64,000 nt of DNA from JBHJGM01 sp050331815 (lineage in GTDB: Bacteria; Verrucomicrobiota; Verrucomicrobiia; Opitutales; JBHJGM01): positions 62,001-126,000 of the forward strand of contig JBHJGM010000016.1 in NCBI GenBank assembly GCA_050331815.1, read 5' to 3'. Of the stretch, positions 17,539 through 26,387 are shown in pieces. The notes beneath the pieces were generated by a model. The model was not told the origin of the DNA. It ran no database searches and saw only the letters and a list, made by a program, of their open reading frames with translations. The position numbers and the translations under genes are program-made. How positions within the stretch are numbered: position 1 is the first letter of the stretch; every line of letters begins with the position of its first letter.

Positions 17539-18321
17539 ATGGGAAACTTTTCCTTCGCCGGAGGCCGGCCCAATCACCGCAGGCGCTACAATCAGCCGCG
17601 CGGTCCACGCAAAAACGAGCGCATCCGTGTTCCCGAGGTCCGCGTGATCGGACCCGATGGCAAGCAAATCGGGGTCATCCCCACCCGCAAGGCTCAGTCG
17701 ATGGCTCGCGACGCCGGACTCGATCTGGTCGAGGTCTCTCCCAGCGCCCAGCCGCCGGTCTGCCGCATCCTCGACTACGGCAAGTACATGTACGAGGAGA
17801 GCAAGAAAAAGCCCAAGAGCGCCAGCACCAGCTCCAAGCTCAAAGAGGTTAAATTTCGCGTACGCACCGATAAGCACGACTACGAGGTCAAGCTGCGCCA
17901 CGCCGAGGAATTTCTCGATAAGGGCAACAAGGTGAAGCTTTCGCTGATGTTCCGGGGCCGTGAAAACGAGCATAAGGAACTCGGCGTCGAAACCATCAAC
18001 CGCGCCATCGGCGACCTCGACCACATCGGTGTTTCCGACGGCGACCCCCGCCTTATGGGCCGTTTCGTTAACGCCACCGTGTCGCCGCTGCCCTCCAACA
18101 AGCGCAAGCTCAAGTGGACCCTCCGCGAGGACGGCACCCGCCACGAGCCGTCCGCCGAGGATCACATCGACGAAGACGATGAGGACGATCACGACGAAGA
18201 GGAACACGTGGAGGAAGCCGAAGTCGCCGCAACCAATCACAAGCACCACAAGAAAAAGCAGCCGGAGGAAACCGGCTCAGCCAATCCTCTGGACGACGAC
18301 TTTGATCCGCTCCGCGTATGA
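17539..18321 (+). CDS. infC: Translation initiation factor IF-3 with a long charged C-terminal tail
   Basis: 260 residues; IF-3 proteins are usually about 170-180. Residues 25-95 are the N-domain (KNERIRVPEVRVIGPDGKQIGV, then DLVEVSPSAQPPVCRILDYGKYMYE). Residues 100-185 are the C-domain that binds the 30S platform (KEVKFRVRTDKHDYEVK, KVKLSLMFRGRE). After about residue 190 there is an added tail that is first Asp/Glu/His-rich (EDDEDDHDEEEHVEE), then Lys/His-rich, and ends LDDDFDPLRV. The start is a normal ATG rather than the rare AUU used for autoregulation in some species. rpmI and rplT, which often follow infC, are absent here; an amidase gene follows instead. Confidence 0.92.
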   Translation: MGNFSFAGGRPNHRRRYNQPRGPRKNERIRVPEVRVIGPDGKQIGVIPTRKAQSMARDAGLDLVEVSPSAQPPVCRILDYGKYMYEESKKKPKSASTSSKLKEVKFRVRTDKHDYEVKLRHAEEFLDKGNKVKLSLMFRGRENEHKELGVETINRAIGDLDHIGVSDGDPRLMGRFVNATVSPLPSNKRKLKWTLREDGTRHEPSAEDHIDEDDEDDHDEEEHVEEAEVAATNHKHHKKKQPEETGSANPLDDDFDPLRV

Positions 18322-18393
18322 GGCCACGCACGCACCGCTCAAGCATTCGCGAATCTTGCCTTTTTCGATAATCCCTGCTGCGATACGCCATTA

Positions 18394-19398
18394 ATGGGAG
18401 GGCATTCTTGGCAAGGGCGCGGTCACCGTGGGCCGCACTTCGGGTTGCTTGCGTTTGTCCTGCTGGCACTTGCTATAAGTAGCCAGGCAGCGATAGCTTC
18501 GCCCAGGCTTTCGCTCTACGAATCCGGCCAATACTTAGGCCTGCAGACGGCCTGGCTTGAACCCGGCAAAACCGCCCAACTCAAGAACCGCTGGGTCTCC
18601 CTGGTCTTCGAGCGCAACCAGCGCGCCTTCACCGTCGATGGCCTGCGTGTGCACTTGGGCGATCCCGTCGGCGTTGCTTCCGGCCAGTTGACCATCACTC
18701 GCACCGATTACGCCCGGACGCTCCTGCCCTTGCTCAGCCCAAAGTCGCTCGGGCAAGCTCCGGCGCTGAAACACATCGTCATCGACCCGGGACACGGTGG
18801 CAAGGACGCCGGCGCCATCAACCGCTCCCTGGGCCTGTTCGAAAAGGAGCTCGTGCTGGAAGTTTCGCTGCGCTTGGCCAAGCTGCTGCGGGAGGCTGGT
18901 TATCAGGTCTCTCTGACCCGCTCCGACGACCGCTTTATCGACCTGCGCGAGCGCCCGGCCATCGCGAACCGCCTCGGGGCCGACCTCTTCATCAGCGTCC
19001 ACGCCAACGCCTTCAGCAGCCCGAACGTGCGCGGCATTGAAACCTTTGCCTACACGCCCCATGGCCAGCCTTCCACCGGACGGGCTAAGCTGCACAGCTC
19101 CGACCAACGCACCTACCCGGCCAACCGCTTCGACGCCTGGAATCTGCTGGCGGCCTTTTACCTGCAAAAAGGGCTGCTGCAGGGCCTCGGCGCACCCGAT
19201 CGCGGGGTCAAACGAGCCCGTTTTACCGTGCTGCAGTCGTTGAACTGCCCCGGGGTCCTCGTCGAGTTGGGCTTCATCAGCAACCCGTCCGAAGGCGCGA
19301 AGCTCAAGACCAGCCAATACCGCGATCAAGCCGCCCGTTCCCTGGCGCGCGGGGTGCTCACCTATGCTACCACCCTTCAGCGCGTTGGCGCGCGCTAG
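18394..19398 (+). CDS. N-acetylmuramoyl-L-alanine amidase (Amidase_3), exported
   Basis: 334 residues. A signal peptide is visible (LLAFVLLALAISSQAAIAS, ending near residue 35), so the enzyme acts in the periplasm and cleaves between MurNAc and the peptide stem. The catalytic domain (about 125-330) has the zinc ligands of Amidase_3: the His of IDPGHGGKDAGA, the Glu of FEKELVLEVS, the His of FISVHANAFSS, and the catalytic Glu of GVLVELGFISN. Residues 40-115 form a separate N-terminal domain of unknown type. The spacing of 72 bp after infC allows but does not prove cotranscription. fluC follows after 8 bp. Confidence 0.88.
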   Translation: MGGHSWQGRGHRGPHFGLLAFVLLALAISSQAAIASPRLSLYESGQYLGLQTAWLEPGKTAQLKNRWVSLVFERNQRAFTVDGLRVHLGDPVGVASGQLTITRTDYARTLLPLLSPKSLGQAPALKHIVIDPGHGGKDAGAINRSLGLFEKELVLEVSLRLAKLLREAGYQVSLTRSDDRFIDLRERPAIANRLGADLFISVHANAFSSPNVRGIETFAYTPHGQPSTGRAKLHSSDQRTYPANRFDAWNLLAAFYLQKGLLQGLGAPDRGVKRARFTVLQSLNCPGVLVELGFISNPSEGAKLKTSQYRDQAARSLARGVLTYATTLQRVGAR

Positions 19399-19406
19399 GC
19401 GATTTC

Positions 19407-19811
19407 ATGGCCCAGTTCACAACCCTTCTGTGGGTCGGCCTTGGCGGTGCGGGCGGGGCGATGTTGCGGGCCTGGCTCGGCCTTACCTTCGCGCAGCCCG
19501 GGCATTTTCTGCCCTGGCCCACGCTCGTCGCCAATGTCCTGGGCTCGCTCATCCTGGGCGGCGTGCTCGCCGTCGAAGCCCACAGCCGCAACCTGCTTCA
19601 CCCGCACGCCCGAGATCTGCTCGCGATCGGTTTCTGTGGCGGCTTCACCACCTTTTCCACTTTCAGCTGGCAGACCCTCGACCTCTTGCGCGAAGGCAAG
19701 CACGCCGCCGCGCTGACCAACATCGCACTGAACCTGCTGCTGACGCTCGGGGCCGTCGCCCTGGGCTACTTTGCCGGAAGGTACTTGCTGAGCGCAACTT
19801 CCGGACGATAA
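19407..19811 (+). CDS. fluC: Fluoride exporter FluC (CrcB family)
   Basis: 134 residues, four hydrophobic segments. The family hallmarks are VGLGGAGGAMLRAW at the start, TLVANVLGSLILGG and the pore sequence GFCGGFTTFSTFS, which includes the Phe box and the central Na+-site region. FluC works as a dual-topology homodimer that lets fluoride leave the cell. It starts 8 bp after the amidase stop, so it is probably in the same transcript. No fluoride riboswitch could lie in so short a gap. Confidence 0.93.
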   Translation: MAQFTTLLWVGLGGAGGAMLRAWLGLTFAQPGHFLPWPTLVANVLGSLILGGVLAVEAHSRNLLHPHARDLLAIGFCGGFTTFSTFSWQTLDLLREGKHAAALTNIALNLLLTLGAVALGYFAGRYLLSATSGR

Positions 19812-19864
19812 CCCGGCTTTGGAACCGCCCGCCTTTCGCCCCGGTCAACACTGCGCACCCCGCC

Positions 19865-21526
19865 ATGCTTTTGCTGAAAAAAATCCTTCTTGGCTGCCTC
19901 GCCTTTGCTGCGTTGGCTATGCAAGGCCAGGCCCAGAGCAATGACTCCGGGCCCAATCCGGCCAACGTGGTCGTGGTGGCCAATCGCAATGTGCCGGCCT
20001 CCGTCGAAATCGCCCGCTACTACATGCAGCGTCGCGGCATCCCGGAGAAAAACCTCCTCTTCGTTGAAGCCTCGGGAAGCGAGGAAATCATCTGGTCGGA
20101 GTTCACTGACACCCTCTTCAACCCCCTGCGGCAGCAACTGCTCGAAAAAGGCTGGATCGATGGCGTGCTCACCGGCGGCAAAGACGCCAACGGCATCCTC
20201 GAAGGCACCTTCGCCGGGCACAAAATCGATTTCCTGGTCACCGTCTACGGCGTGCCGGTCAAAACCACCGGCACCGAAGAACTCACCCAAGGCAGCGCCA
20301 ACGATCCCGTCGCCCGCCTGGCCGCCGCCGTCGACAGCGAGTTGTGCCTGCTGCCCGTCGCCGACGCCCCGGCAAACCGCATCATCAGCAACAGCCTCTT
20401 CTCGCGCGAAGTTGTGATCGGCCAGGAACACCACGATCTGATGCGCGTTGCCCGCCTCGACGGACCCGACGTTAAATCGGTCAAGGCCCTTGTCGACAAC
20501 GCACTGCTGGGTGAAAAATTTGGCCTGCGCGGACGCGCCTACATCGATTTTGGCGGACGCTACCAGCGCGGCGACACCTGGATGACCAACGCCGGCATCG
20601 CCACGGAGACCCTGGGCTTCGAAACCGTCTACGAGCCGACCAAGGGCAAACGCTTCCTGGCCAAGGACCGTTTCGACGCCGCCGCCATCTACTTTGGCTG
20701 GTACACGTTCAAGGCCGAAGGGCCCTTCCTCAGCCCCGATTTTCGCTTTCCTCCGGGCGCCGTGGCCGCACACCTGCACAGCTACTCGGGTTACACCGTT
20801 CGCCACAAAAGCGCCTGGTGGGTCGGCCCGATGATCAACCGCGGCGTCACCATCACCTTTGGCAACGCCTACGAGCCCTCGCTCACGCTGGTCCACCGCT
20901 ACGATCTGTTTCTGGAGGGCCTGGCCCAGGGCAAGACCGCCGGGGAAGCCGCCTACTTTGCCCTACCCGCCCTCGGCTGGCGGACCTTCATGATCGGCGA
21001 TCCGCTGTACCGCCCCTTCGCTAAGACGCTCGATGCTCAGATCGCCGACGCCGTCACCCCGATGGCCCCTGGCGATGAAGATCGCGATCCCTGGCAGCCC
21101 TACGCGGTCATCCGGCAGATGTATCTGCACTCACGCGCAGGCGACAACGACGAAGCCATCAAACTCGGCCAGGCTTACCTCGACGCCCAAAAACCCAACC
21201 CGCTGCCGCTCGTACTGACCCTCAAGGACTTCCTCAAGGCCGAAGGACGCGTAACTGAGGCCATCGAACGCCTCGAAGCCTTTGCCCGCATCGAGCAATT
21301 TCCCGCCAGTCTTCATCCTGCCGCCATGGAGGCCGCCCGCTTCCTGAACGAAAACGGCAAGCCCGCCTCGGCGTTCGCCATTATGAAGGCTGTGATCGAG
21401 GACTCCCGGCTGACCGATGAGCGCGCCTTTGCTTGGCTGCCCGAGGCGATCACCCTGGCCGAGCGCACCGGTGCCTCCGACACCGCCCGCACCTGGAAGG
21501 GCCGACAAAAATCCGGCACGCCTTAG
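19865..21526 (+). CDS. TIGR03790 family protein, exported
   Basis: 553 residues from the ATG at 19865. A signal peptide is seen (LLLKKILLGCLAFAALAMQGQAQ). The mature protein begins with NPANVVVVANRNVPASVEIARYY and IPEKNLLFVEAS, the style of the TIGR03790 family of unknown function. As I recall it, that family is restricted to species with exosortase, which fits the PEP-CTERM protein at 46065. Later segments include GRAYIDFGGRYQRGDTW and a GDPLYRPF motif, and the last 150 residues look like helical repeats (for example AFAIMKAVIEDSRLTDERAFAW). It lies 53 bp after fluC and is convergent with clpP. Its activity is unknown. Confidence 0.8.
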   Translation: MLLLKKILLGCLAFAALAMQGQAQSNDSGPNPANVVVVANRNVPASVEIARYYMQRRGIPEKNLLFVEASGSEEIIWSEFTDTLFNPLRQQLLEKGWIDGVLTGGKDANGILEGTFAGHKIDFLVTVYGVPVKTTGTEELTQGSANDPVARLAAAVDSELCLLPVADAPANRIISNSLFSREVVIGQEHHDLMRVARLDGPDVKSVKALVDNALLGEKFGLRGRAYIDFGGRYQRGDTWMTNAGIATETLGFETVYEPTKGKRFLAKDRFDAAAIYFGWYTFKAEGPFLSPDFRFPPGAVAAHLHSYSGYTVRHKSAWWVGPMINRGVTITFGNAYEPSLTLVHRYDLFLEGLAQGKTAGEAAYFALPALGWRTFMIGDPLYRPFAKTLDAQIADAVTPMAPGDEDRDPWQPYAVIRQMYLHSRAGDNDEAIKLGQAYLDAQKPNPLPLVLTLKDFLKAEGRVTEAIERLEAFARIEQFPASLHPAAMEAARFLNENGKPASAFAIMKAVIEDSRLTDERAFAWLPEAITLAERTGASDTARTWKGRQKSGTP

Positions 21527-21585
21527 ACAAACCACGCAGACTAACCGGTGCCGCACAAAGCCGCTTTTGGAGTCCGCACGAAACC

Positions 21586-22164
21586 CTAGACCGACTCAAC
21601 AATGCGGTCAGCCAGGCCGTAATCAATGGACTGCTGCGCGTTCATGTAGAAGTCGCGGTCGGTATCTTTTTCGATCTTTTCAAGCGGCTGACCCGATGCC
21701 TCCGCCAGGATCTTATTCATCTCCGCGCGAGTTTTTTCCATCTCCTCGGCCTGAATGTTGATATCCACCGCCGGCGCAACGATGCGGCCCATGATCAGCG
21801 GCTGGTGAATCAGTACCCGCGCGTGCGGATAAATCAGCCGGCGGCCTTTCTCAGGCGCTGACAACAAAATCGACCCCATGCTCGCGGCAAGCCCGGTCAC
21901 GACCACTGTCACCGGCGAGGTGATCAGTTTCATCGTGTCGTAGACGGCCATCCCGGCCGTAACTGAACCACCAGGGCTGTTCAGGTAAAAGGTGATGTCC
22001 TTGCCCGGTGCGTCTAACTCCAGATACAGCAGCTTTTCGGTGACATCCTTGGCCGACTCATCGTTGACCTCGCCCCACATGAAAATCTTCCGCTCTTCCA
22101 AAAAGCGCTTCTGCATCAGCATCGAAACGCCCCGGCTCTCCTCTTTTTTCTCGTTCTCCGGCAT
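21586..22164 (-). CDS. clpP: ATP-dependent Clp protease proteolytic subunit
   Basis: 192 residues from the ATG at 22164 (MPENEKKEES). Serine protease subunit that works with ClpX or ClpA. The triad is visible: S95 in GLAASMGS, H120 in VLIHQPL and the Asp of EKDTDRDFY (about D167). The oxyanion region YLNSPGGSVTAGMAVYDTM is intact. The Ser motif reads GLAASMGS instead of the common GQAASMGA, and the sequence after the His (LIMGRIVAPAVDINIQA) is also divergent. No clpX is adjacent, so this may be one of several ClpP copies, as often seen in bacteria with divergent ClpP. Confidence 0.88.
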   Translation of the reverse strand: MPENEKKEESRGVSMLMQKRFLEERKIFMWGEVNDESAKDVTEKLLYLELDAPGKDITFYLNSPGGSVTAGMAVYDTMKLITSPVTVVVTGLAASMGSILLSAPEKGRRLIYPHARVLIHQPLIMGRIVAPAVDINIQAEEMEKTRAEMNKILAEASGQPLEKIEKDTDRDFYMNAQQSIDYGLADRIVESV

Positions 22165-22253
22165 AGCTTGATTGGGTTTAAGACGGGGAACGGAGCACAC
22201 TCGCCGCCCTAAAGCAACCCCGCAATCGGACCGGCCCGCGGCGCTTATAAGCC

Positions 22254-23687
22254 CTACTTCTCCAACAGGATGAAGAGCACGTTATCGGTAAAGGCGGGGT
22301 CCTTCGTCATGCCCAGGTGGTCGCTGAAGAGAAAGGTCACCGCGTGCCAATCCACCGGCGAAACCAACCGCACCTGGTCGGCGTTGGCGCGGTCCAAACG
22401 CTCGTCCGCCAGCGCGCTCGAACGCAACACTGTGCCATCGCCAGCGGCTTCCAACACCTCGACCAGCGCACCGGTCTCGCGCTCCAGCACGGCCACTGCC
22501 GGAGTGGACGCCGCATCCCCGGCTACCAGGTAAATCGAAGTGCCCTCGGGCGGGCGGGCCGGTGTGTCCAGCGCCGCATGAAAGGCCTCCGCCTGGGCCA
22601 GGCATTTCGCCAGATGCTCCCGGGCGATCGCACGTCGCTGCGATGCGGCGTAGACGTCCGGCAAAAGGTCCTCCAGCGGTGCCTTCGCCGCCGCATCGGT
22701 TAGGCCCCAACTAAAACGCTCCCACGTCGCCACGTCATACAGGCCACGCACGCCCACTTGCGAGCCCGCCCACTGCCAGGCCCGGTGCCGCTCCCGGGGC
22801 AGCAGCTGGTAAATCGATGGAAAGGTCCCCAGCGAAGCCGCCGGATAATTCGGCAGAGGCCCCGGATAGTCTTTCCCGGTCAGTAACTCCTCAAAGGCCT
22901 GTATCGAGCCCGCGCTGGGCGTCCCTACGAGGATCAGGTTATCCACCCGCTGGGCTCCCGCCCAGTTCAGTGCGGGCGGCGCGGCGGGGTCGAGCCTCTG
23001 ATCGCCGTAGCGCAAATAATACCTGGCGACCAGCCCACCCATCGAATGCGCTACGATGTCGAACTTTACCGGCCCTTCGTACCCGTACCGGCGCTTGCGC
23101 TCGGCGGCAACGTAGGCGGCCTTCTCCTCAATAAAGGCCGAGAGCTTGGCCGCGTTCTCGGCATTATCGCGCCGCCAGTCGTAGGCAAACTGGAAACTGG
23201 TAAAATGCGCGTCACCGTAATCGACGCCGCGGCTGCCTTCCGTCTCATCGCGGTAGCCACCCACCCCCAGCGACATCAGCACATCCCGATACGCCCGCAG
23301 ACGCACGGGCAGCCCCAGAAAGCGCACCTCCACGTCGTCCAGCGGGCCGTCCGCCACCACCGAATCGGTCAGCGCGCTCAGCGGCTGGCCCTGTTCCATC
23401 GGCAGCGAAAACGTCCGCAGCCCATCGGCCTCCCGCGGGTTGGCAAATTTCGAATCGAAAGACCCCCAGACCCGCTGCCCGGTCTGCGCGTCCACCAGCC
23501 GCGAGCCGAGAATCCCCGGAATCACGATCACCGGATTGCGCAGATCCTCCCCGCGCTGGGCCACGTCGCTATAAATTTCGTCGAGATTGGGCCCGGGTCG
23601 CGGCGCAGTGTTGGAGGTGCAGCCGCCCAAAATCGCGGTAAGGGCACAAACGGGTGCAAGAAGTCGAAGTCGGGGCAGGCACAACAT
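22254..23687 (-). CDS. LCAT/PSAT-like lipase or acyltransferase, lipoprotein
   Basis: About 477 residues from the ATG at 23687. The N-terminus is a lipoprotein signal (LAPVCALTAILGGC, lipobox Cys about residue 23), so the protein is likely anchored in a membrane facing the periplasm or outside. The alpha/beta-hydrolase core starts with PVIVIPGILGSRLVD, as in lecithin:cholesterol acyltransferase relatives, and carries the nucleophile elbow AHSMGGLVARYYLRYG. LILVGTPSAGS follows where the family has a conserved G-T-P. A late Asp and the His in SPVDWHAVTFLF or FSDHLGMT could complete the triad. Substrate unknown; phospholipid or ester likely. It is upstream of clpP on the same strand. Confidence 0.8.
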   Translation of the reverse strand: MLCLPRLRLLAPVCALTAILGGCTSNTAPRPGPNLDEIYSDVAQRGEDLRNPVIVIPGILGSRLVDAQTGQRVWGSFDSKFANPREADGLRTFSLPMEQGQPLSALTDSVVADGPLDDVEVRFLGLPVRLRAYRDVLMSLGVGGYRDETEGSRGVDYGDAHFTSFQFAYDWRRDNAENAAKLSAFIEEKAAYVAAERKRRYGYEGPVKFDIVAHSMGGLVARYYLRYGDQRLDPAAPPALNWAGAQRVDNLILVGTPSAGSIQAFEELLTGKDYPGPLPNYPAASLGTFPSIYQLLPRERHRAWQWAGSQVGVRGLYDVATWERFSWGLTDAAAKAPLEDLLPDVYAASQRRAIAREHLAKCLAQAEAFHAALDTPARPPEGTSIYLVAGDAASTPAVAVLERETGALVEVLEAAGDGTVLRSSALADERLDRANADQVRLVSPVDWHAVTFLFSDHLGMTKDPAFTDNVLFILLEK

Positions 23688-23835
23688 GCATACAGAGTGC
23701 TTGCTCCACCGTATCAGGCGAGCCCCGAATCTTTCTTCCACCTACCCAGCCGCAGCGGCCACCTGCTTGTTGAATCCCTCGGAATTTTGGCCCCCTGGGT
23801 GCATGTTTTCTGACCAAGGCCCGGTCTGATTGCCT

Positions 23836-23867
23836 TTGACACCGGCGGCCCATTGTCCGATTTTACT
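23836..23867 (+). promoter_or_regulatory. Possible promoter for tRNA-Pro
   Basis: A consensus -35 hexamer TTGACA lies at 23836-23841. A weak -10 (TTTACT, 23862-23867) follows after 20 bp, and the tRNA starts 20 bp after that. The spacer is longer than the 17-bp optimum, so this is tentative. Confidence 0.35.
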
Positions 23868-23887
23868 AGGCTTCCCAACATACATTT

Positions 23888-23961
23888 CGGGGCGTAGCGC
23901 AGCCTGGTTAGCGCACCTGCTTTGGGAGCAGGGGGTCGTGCGTTCGAATCGCACCGCCCCG
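23888..23961 (+). tRNA. tRNA-Pro (anticodon TGG)
   Basis: 74 bases fold as a cloverleaf: acceptor CGGGGCG with CGCCCCG, D-arm GCGC-AGCCTGGTTA-GCGC, anticodon stem CCTGC/GCAGG around TTTGGGA (anticodon TGG), variable loop, and T-arm GTGCG-TTCGAAT-CGCAC. CCA is not encoded. A run of six T starts two bases after the gene and probably serves as its terminator. The CGGGG...CCCCG acceptor and TGG anticodon are normal for bacterial proline tRNA. Confidence 0.96.
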
Positions 23962-24020
23962 ACTTTTTTCAAGTTCAAACGCGCGTTTCAATTCCCAAAA
24001 CGCGTGCCGAATACACACTT

Positions 24021-24035
24021 GACCCTCTGAGGGTC
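24021..24035. promoter_or_regulatory. Perfect dyad in front of the CsgG/LpoB-type operon (operator candidate)
   Basis: GACCCTCTGAGGGTC is a perfect 7-bp inverted repeat around one central base, 76 bp before the first gene of the envelope operon. It overlaps a TTGACC sequence (24019-24024) that could be a -35 element. Position and symmetry suit a dimeric repressor site, but a short hairpin in RNA is also possible. Confidence 0.35.
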
Positions 24036-24111
24036 GCCCACATCCTTAACAAAATTCTGACCGGCGACACGTCGCTCGCCGCGCTCACGCATCCGCCCTC
24101 TGCCTCCCGTT

Positions 24112-25380
24112 ATGAATTTTTGGAAGCTGTTGTTCGCGGCGCTCGCCCCGGTTTGTCTGTTCAGTTCGGTTCGTGCCGAAATGATCGAGCCCGGGCCGGC
24201 AGCCCCCTCAAATCCCGCCACGTCCGCCACCTCAAACGCTCAGCGTGGGGTCAAGGTCGCCGCCATCTTCGTTAAGAATCGCGGCGAGGACAGCCTCGAC
24301 ACCCTGCTGCCTTCCTTTGAGGACCAGCTCGTTACCGAGCTGACCAACCGCGGACTGCGCATCATCAGCTCCGAGGACACCACCCGTGCGGTGCGCTCCT
24401 TCCTCGGCAGCCAGAACGAGGGTGGTCTCACCGCCGACCCGCTCGATGCCCTGCTCGAAAACAGCACCTCGGCCACCCGGCTTGCCCAGAACCTCGGCGC
24501 GGACTTTCTCGTCATGGGCTCGTTGCTATCGACCGGGGTGCAGGTCCAGCAGATCAACCGGCCCGATCTCGGCATCAACCGCTCGGTCTCCGACCACCAA
24601 CTGCGCGCCAGCTACAAGATTCTCAGCGCGGTCAACGGCGAAAGCCTGGCCGCCGGTACCGTCCTCGCCTCCAAGCGCTCGCAGCAGTCCGGGTCCTTGC
24701 AAAATTCCAGCCCGCTTCTGGAGGATCTCATCGCCGACGCCGCCGTGAAAATCGGCCAGAACATCCAGGCCAAGGGCGGGGCGAACATTCTGCCCGCACC
24801 CGCCACGCTGCCGGGCGATGTTGGCTTCACCGTCGTTTGCAGCGTGCAGGACATGACCGTCCCGGAGGTCACCCGTGACGACGATGGCAATTTCATCCTG
24901 ACCGCCAATCGCTACAAACTCGAGCCTCTCGCCGTGGTTGTAGAGCTCAATGGCGTGGTCATCGGCTCGGCGCCCGGTCGTTTCACCGCTGCTCCCGGGC
25001 TCCATCGGCTGCGCCTGACCCGCGAGGGCTTCGAAACCTGGGAACGCACCATCAACATCCGCGAAGGCCTCACCCTGAACGTGGCCATGACGCTCAACCC
25101 ACAGGGCCGCCAGTACTGGATGGAGATGGCCGAGTTTTTTGCCAACCTTAAGCAGAACGAGCAGATGGCCGAAGCACAGGCCGAACAGGTCAAGGCCATC
25201 GCCCAGATGATGCGCCAAAGCGGCCTGCGCATCGACCGCCGTTCCGACGTCAACATCAACACCACCGAAGCGCCGGGCGTCATCAACGAAGGTGGCATCA
25301 CCGGTGCCACCGACAACGACGTCGTCTGGCCCATCACCAACGTCCTTTCCAACACCGCGTCCGAAGCCGCCGCACCCTAA
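24112..25380 (+). CDS. Exported CsgG-like protein with a PEGA domain
   Basis: 422 residues with a signal peptide (LLFAALAPVCLFSSVRAE, cleavage near residue 23). Residues 45-210 resemble the CsgG/LpoB-type fold: GVKVAAIFVKN, a FEDQLVTELTNRGLRIIS helix and LGADFLVMGSLLS. Residues about 260-325 read as a PEGA domain (VVVELNGVVIGSAPGRFTAA, then LRLTREGFETWERTI), a small beta domain often found on cell-surface proteins. The C-terminal 90 residues are helical and Gln/Met-rich. It is the first gene of five in one direction, 28 bp before the next, and probably acts in the periplasm or outer membrane. No enzymatic motif is seen. Confidence 0.7.
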   Translation: MNFWKLLFAALAPVCLFSSVRAEMIEPGPAAPSNPATSATSNAQRGVKVAAIFVKNRGEDSLDTLLPSFEDQLVTELTNRGLRIISSEDTTRAVRSFLGSQNEGGLTADPLDALLENSTSATRLAQNLGADFLVMGSLLSTGVQVQQINRPDLGINRSVSDHQLRASYKILSAVNGESLAAGTVLASKRSQQSGSLQNSSPLLEDLIADAAVKIGQNIQAKGGANILPAPATLPGDVGFTVVCSVQDMTVPEVTRDDDGNFILTANRYKLEPLAVVVELNGVVIGSAPGRFTAAPGLHRLRLTREGFETWERTINIREGLTLNVAMTLNPQGRQYWMEMAEFFANLKQNEQMAEAQAEQVKAIAQMMRQSGLRIDRRSDVNINTTEAPGVINEGGITGATDNDVVWPITNVLSNTASEAAAP

Positions 25381-25408
25381 CCGCCTCCAGCCTTTCCAGT
25401 TTCCCGTC

Positions 25409-26311
25409 ATGAAAACTGCCCGGATACTCTCAGCCCTTTCCATTCTGCTCGCCGGAGCCGTCACGCTGCCGGCCCAAAGCGGCTTGCTCTCGATCGGCAT
25501 TCAGGAGGTCGAGGTCGTCGACTCCGTGATGGTGGCCACCACCGCCGCCGGTGCCGACAAGGCCATTTCCCTGCAGCGCGTGGCCGACTCGATGGGCCAG
25601 CAGCTGATCGACCGCGTGCACAACACCCGCAAGTTCAAGGTCGTCTCCCGCAGCGACCTCGAGACCATGCTCAAGGAGCAGGAACTGCAACAGGTCTTTG
25701 CCGATCCGACCGACACTCAGGTCGCCCAGGCCTTCAAAATGGCCGGCTGCAAATACGCCCTGATCACCACCATCGACGACTTTCAGGACATCCAGCAGCA
25801 GCTGCGTGCCGAAGGCGGCCAGGTCCTCGCCACCAAGCGCATCGTGCGACTTTCCGCCGTCGCCAAGATTTACGACACCACGGACTTCACCCTGCTGGAA
25901 ACCGCCAACTTTCAGATGACCAACAAGGACGCCGAGGAGGCGCAGTTTGGAGTCATTGGTGACGGCGACGACAGCGACGCGCTGCTCACCATCATGGCCC
26001 GCGAAATGTCTTACAAGGCGGCCAACCGCGTGCTCGACGTCATCTTCCCGGCCAAGGTTATCGCCATGACCGGCAGCGTAGTCACCATCAACCGCGGTGA
26101 CGGCACCGGCATCCAAGAAGGCCAGGTCTGGAATGTCTATGCGCTCGGCGAAGCCCTCATCGACCCCGACACCGGCGAGAGCCTCGGTGCCGAGGAAGTG
26201 CTGATGGGCAAGGTCGAGGTCATCGGCGTGACCCCAAAGTTCGCGCGTGCCAAAGTTCTCGAAGACTACGGCGTCGACAAGCTCCAGGTCCTTCGCCTGG
26301 CCGATTCCTGA
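25409..26311 (+). CDS. CsgG-family exported protein
   Basis: 300 residues from the ATG at 25409, with a signal peptide (ILSALSILLAGAVTLPAQ). The core fits the CsgG family: VADSMGQQLIDRVHNTRKFKVVSRSDLETMLKEQ, GCKYALITTIDDF, VRLSAVAKIYDTTDF, then a late small domain (GSVVTINRGDGTGIQEGQVW, about 225-250) found in related proteins as a FlgT_C-like or SH3-like module. No lipobox Cys follows the signal, unlike curli CsgG, so it is probably periplasmic rather than an outer-membrane pore. It follows a CsgG-like/PEGA gene and precedes three lipoprotein genes. Confidence 0.78.
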   Translation: MKTARILSALSILLAGAVTLPAQSGLLSIGIQEVEVVDSVMVATTAAGADKAISLQRVADSMGQQLIDRVHNTRKFKVVSRSDLETMLKEQELQQVFADPTDTQVAQAFKMAGCKYALITTIDDFQDIQQQLRAEGGQVLATKRIVRLSAVAKIYDTTDFTLLETANFQMTNKDAEEAQFGVIGDGDDSDALLTIMAREMSYKAANRVLDVIFPAKVIAMTGSVVTINRGDGTGIQEGQVWNVYALGEALIDPDTGESLGAEEVLMGKVEVIGVTPKFARAKVLEDYGVDKLQVLRLADS

Positions 26312-26387
26312 GACCGAAACGGTAACCAACTCTTTCGTTCGAACCGTCCAGTTTGCTGCCTGCTTTCCGTCCTACGTCTGAACTTCC

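Noticed and set aside
19399..19406. Possible fluoride riboswitch before fluC
   Set aside because: Only 8 bp separate fluC from the preceding amidase gene.
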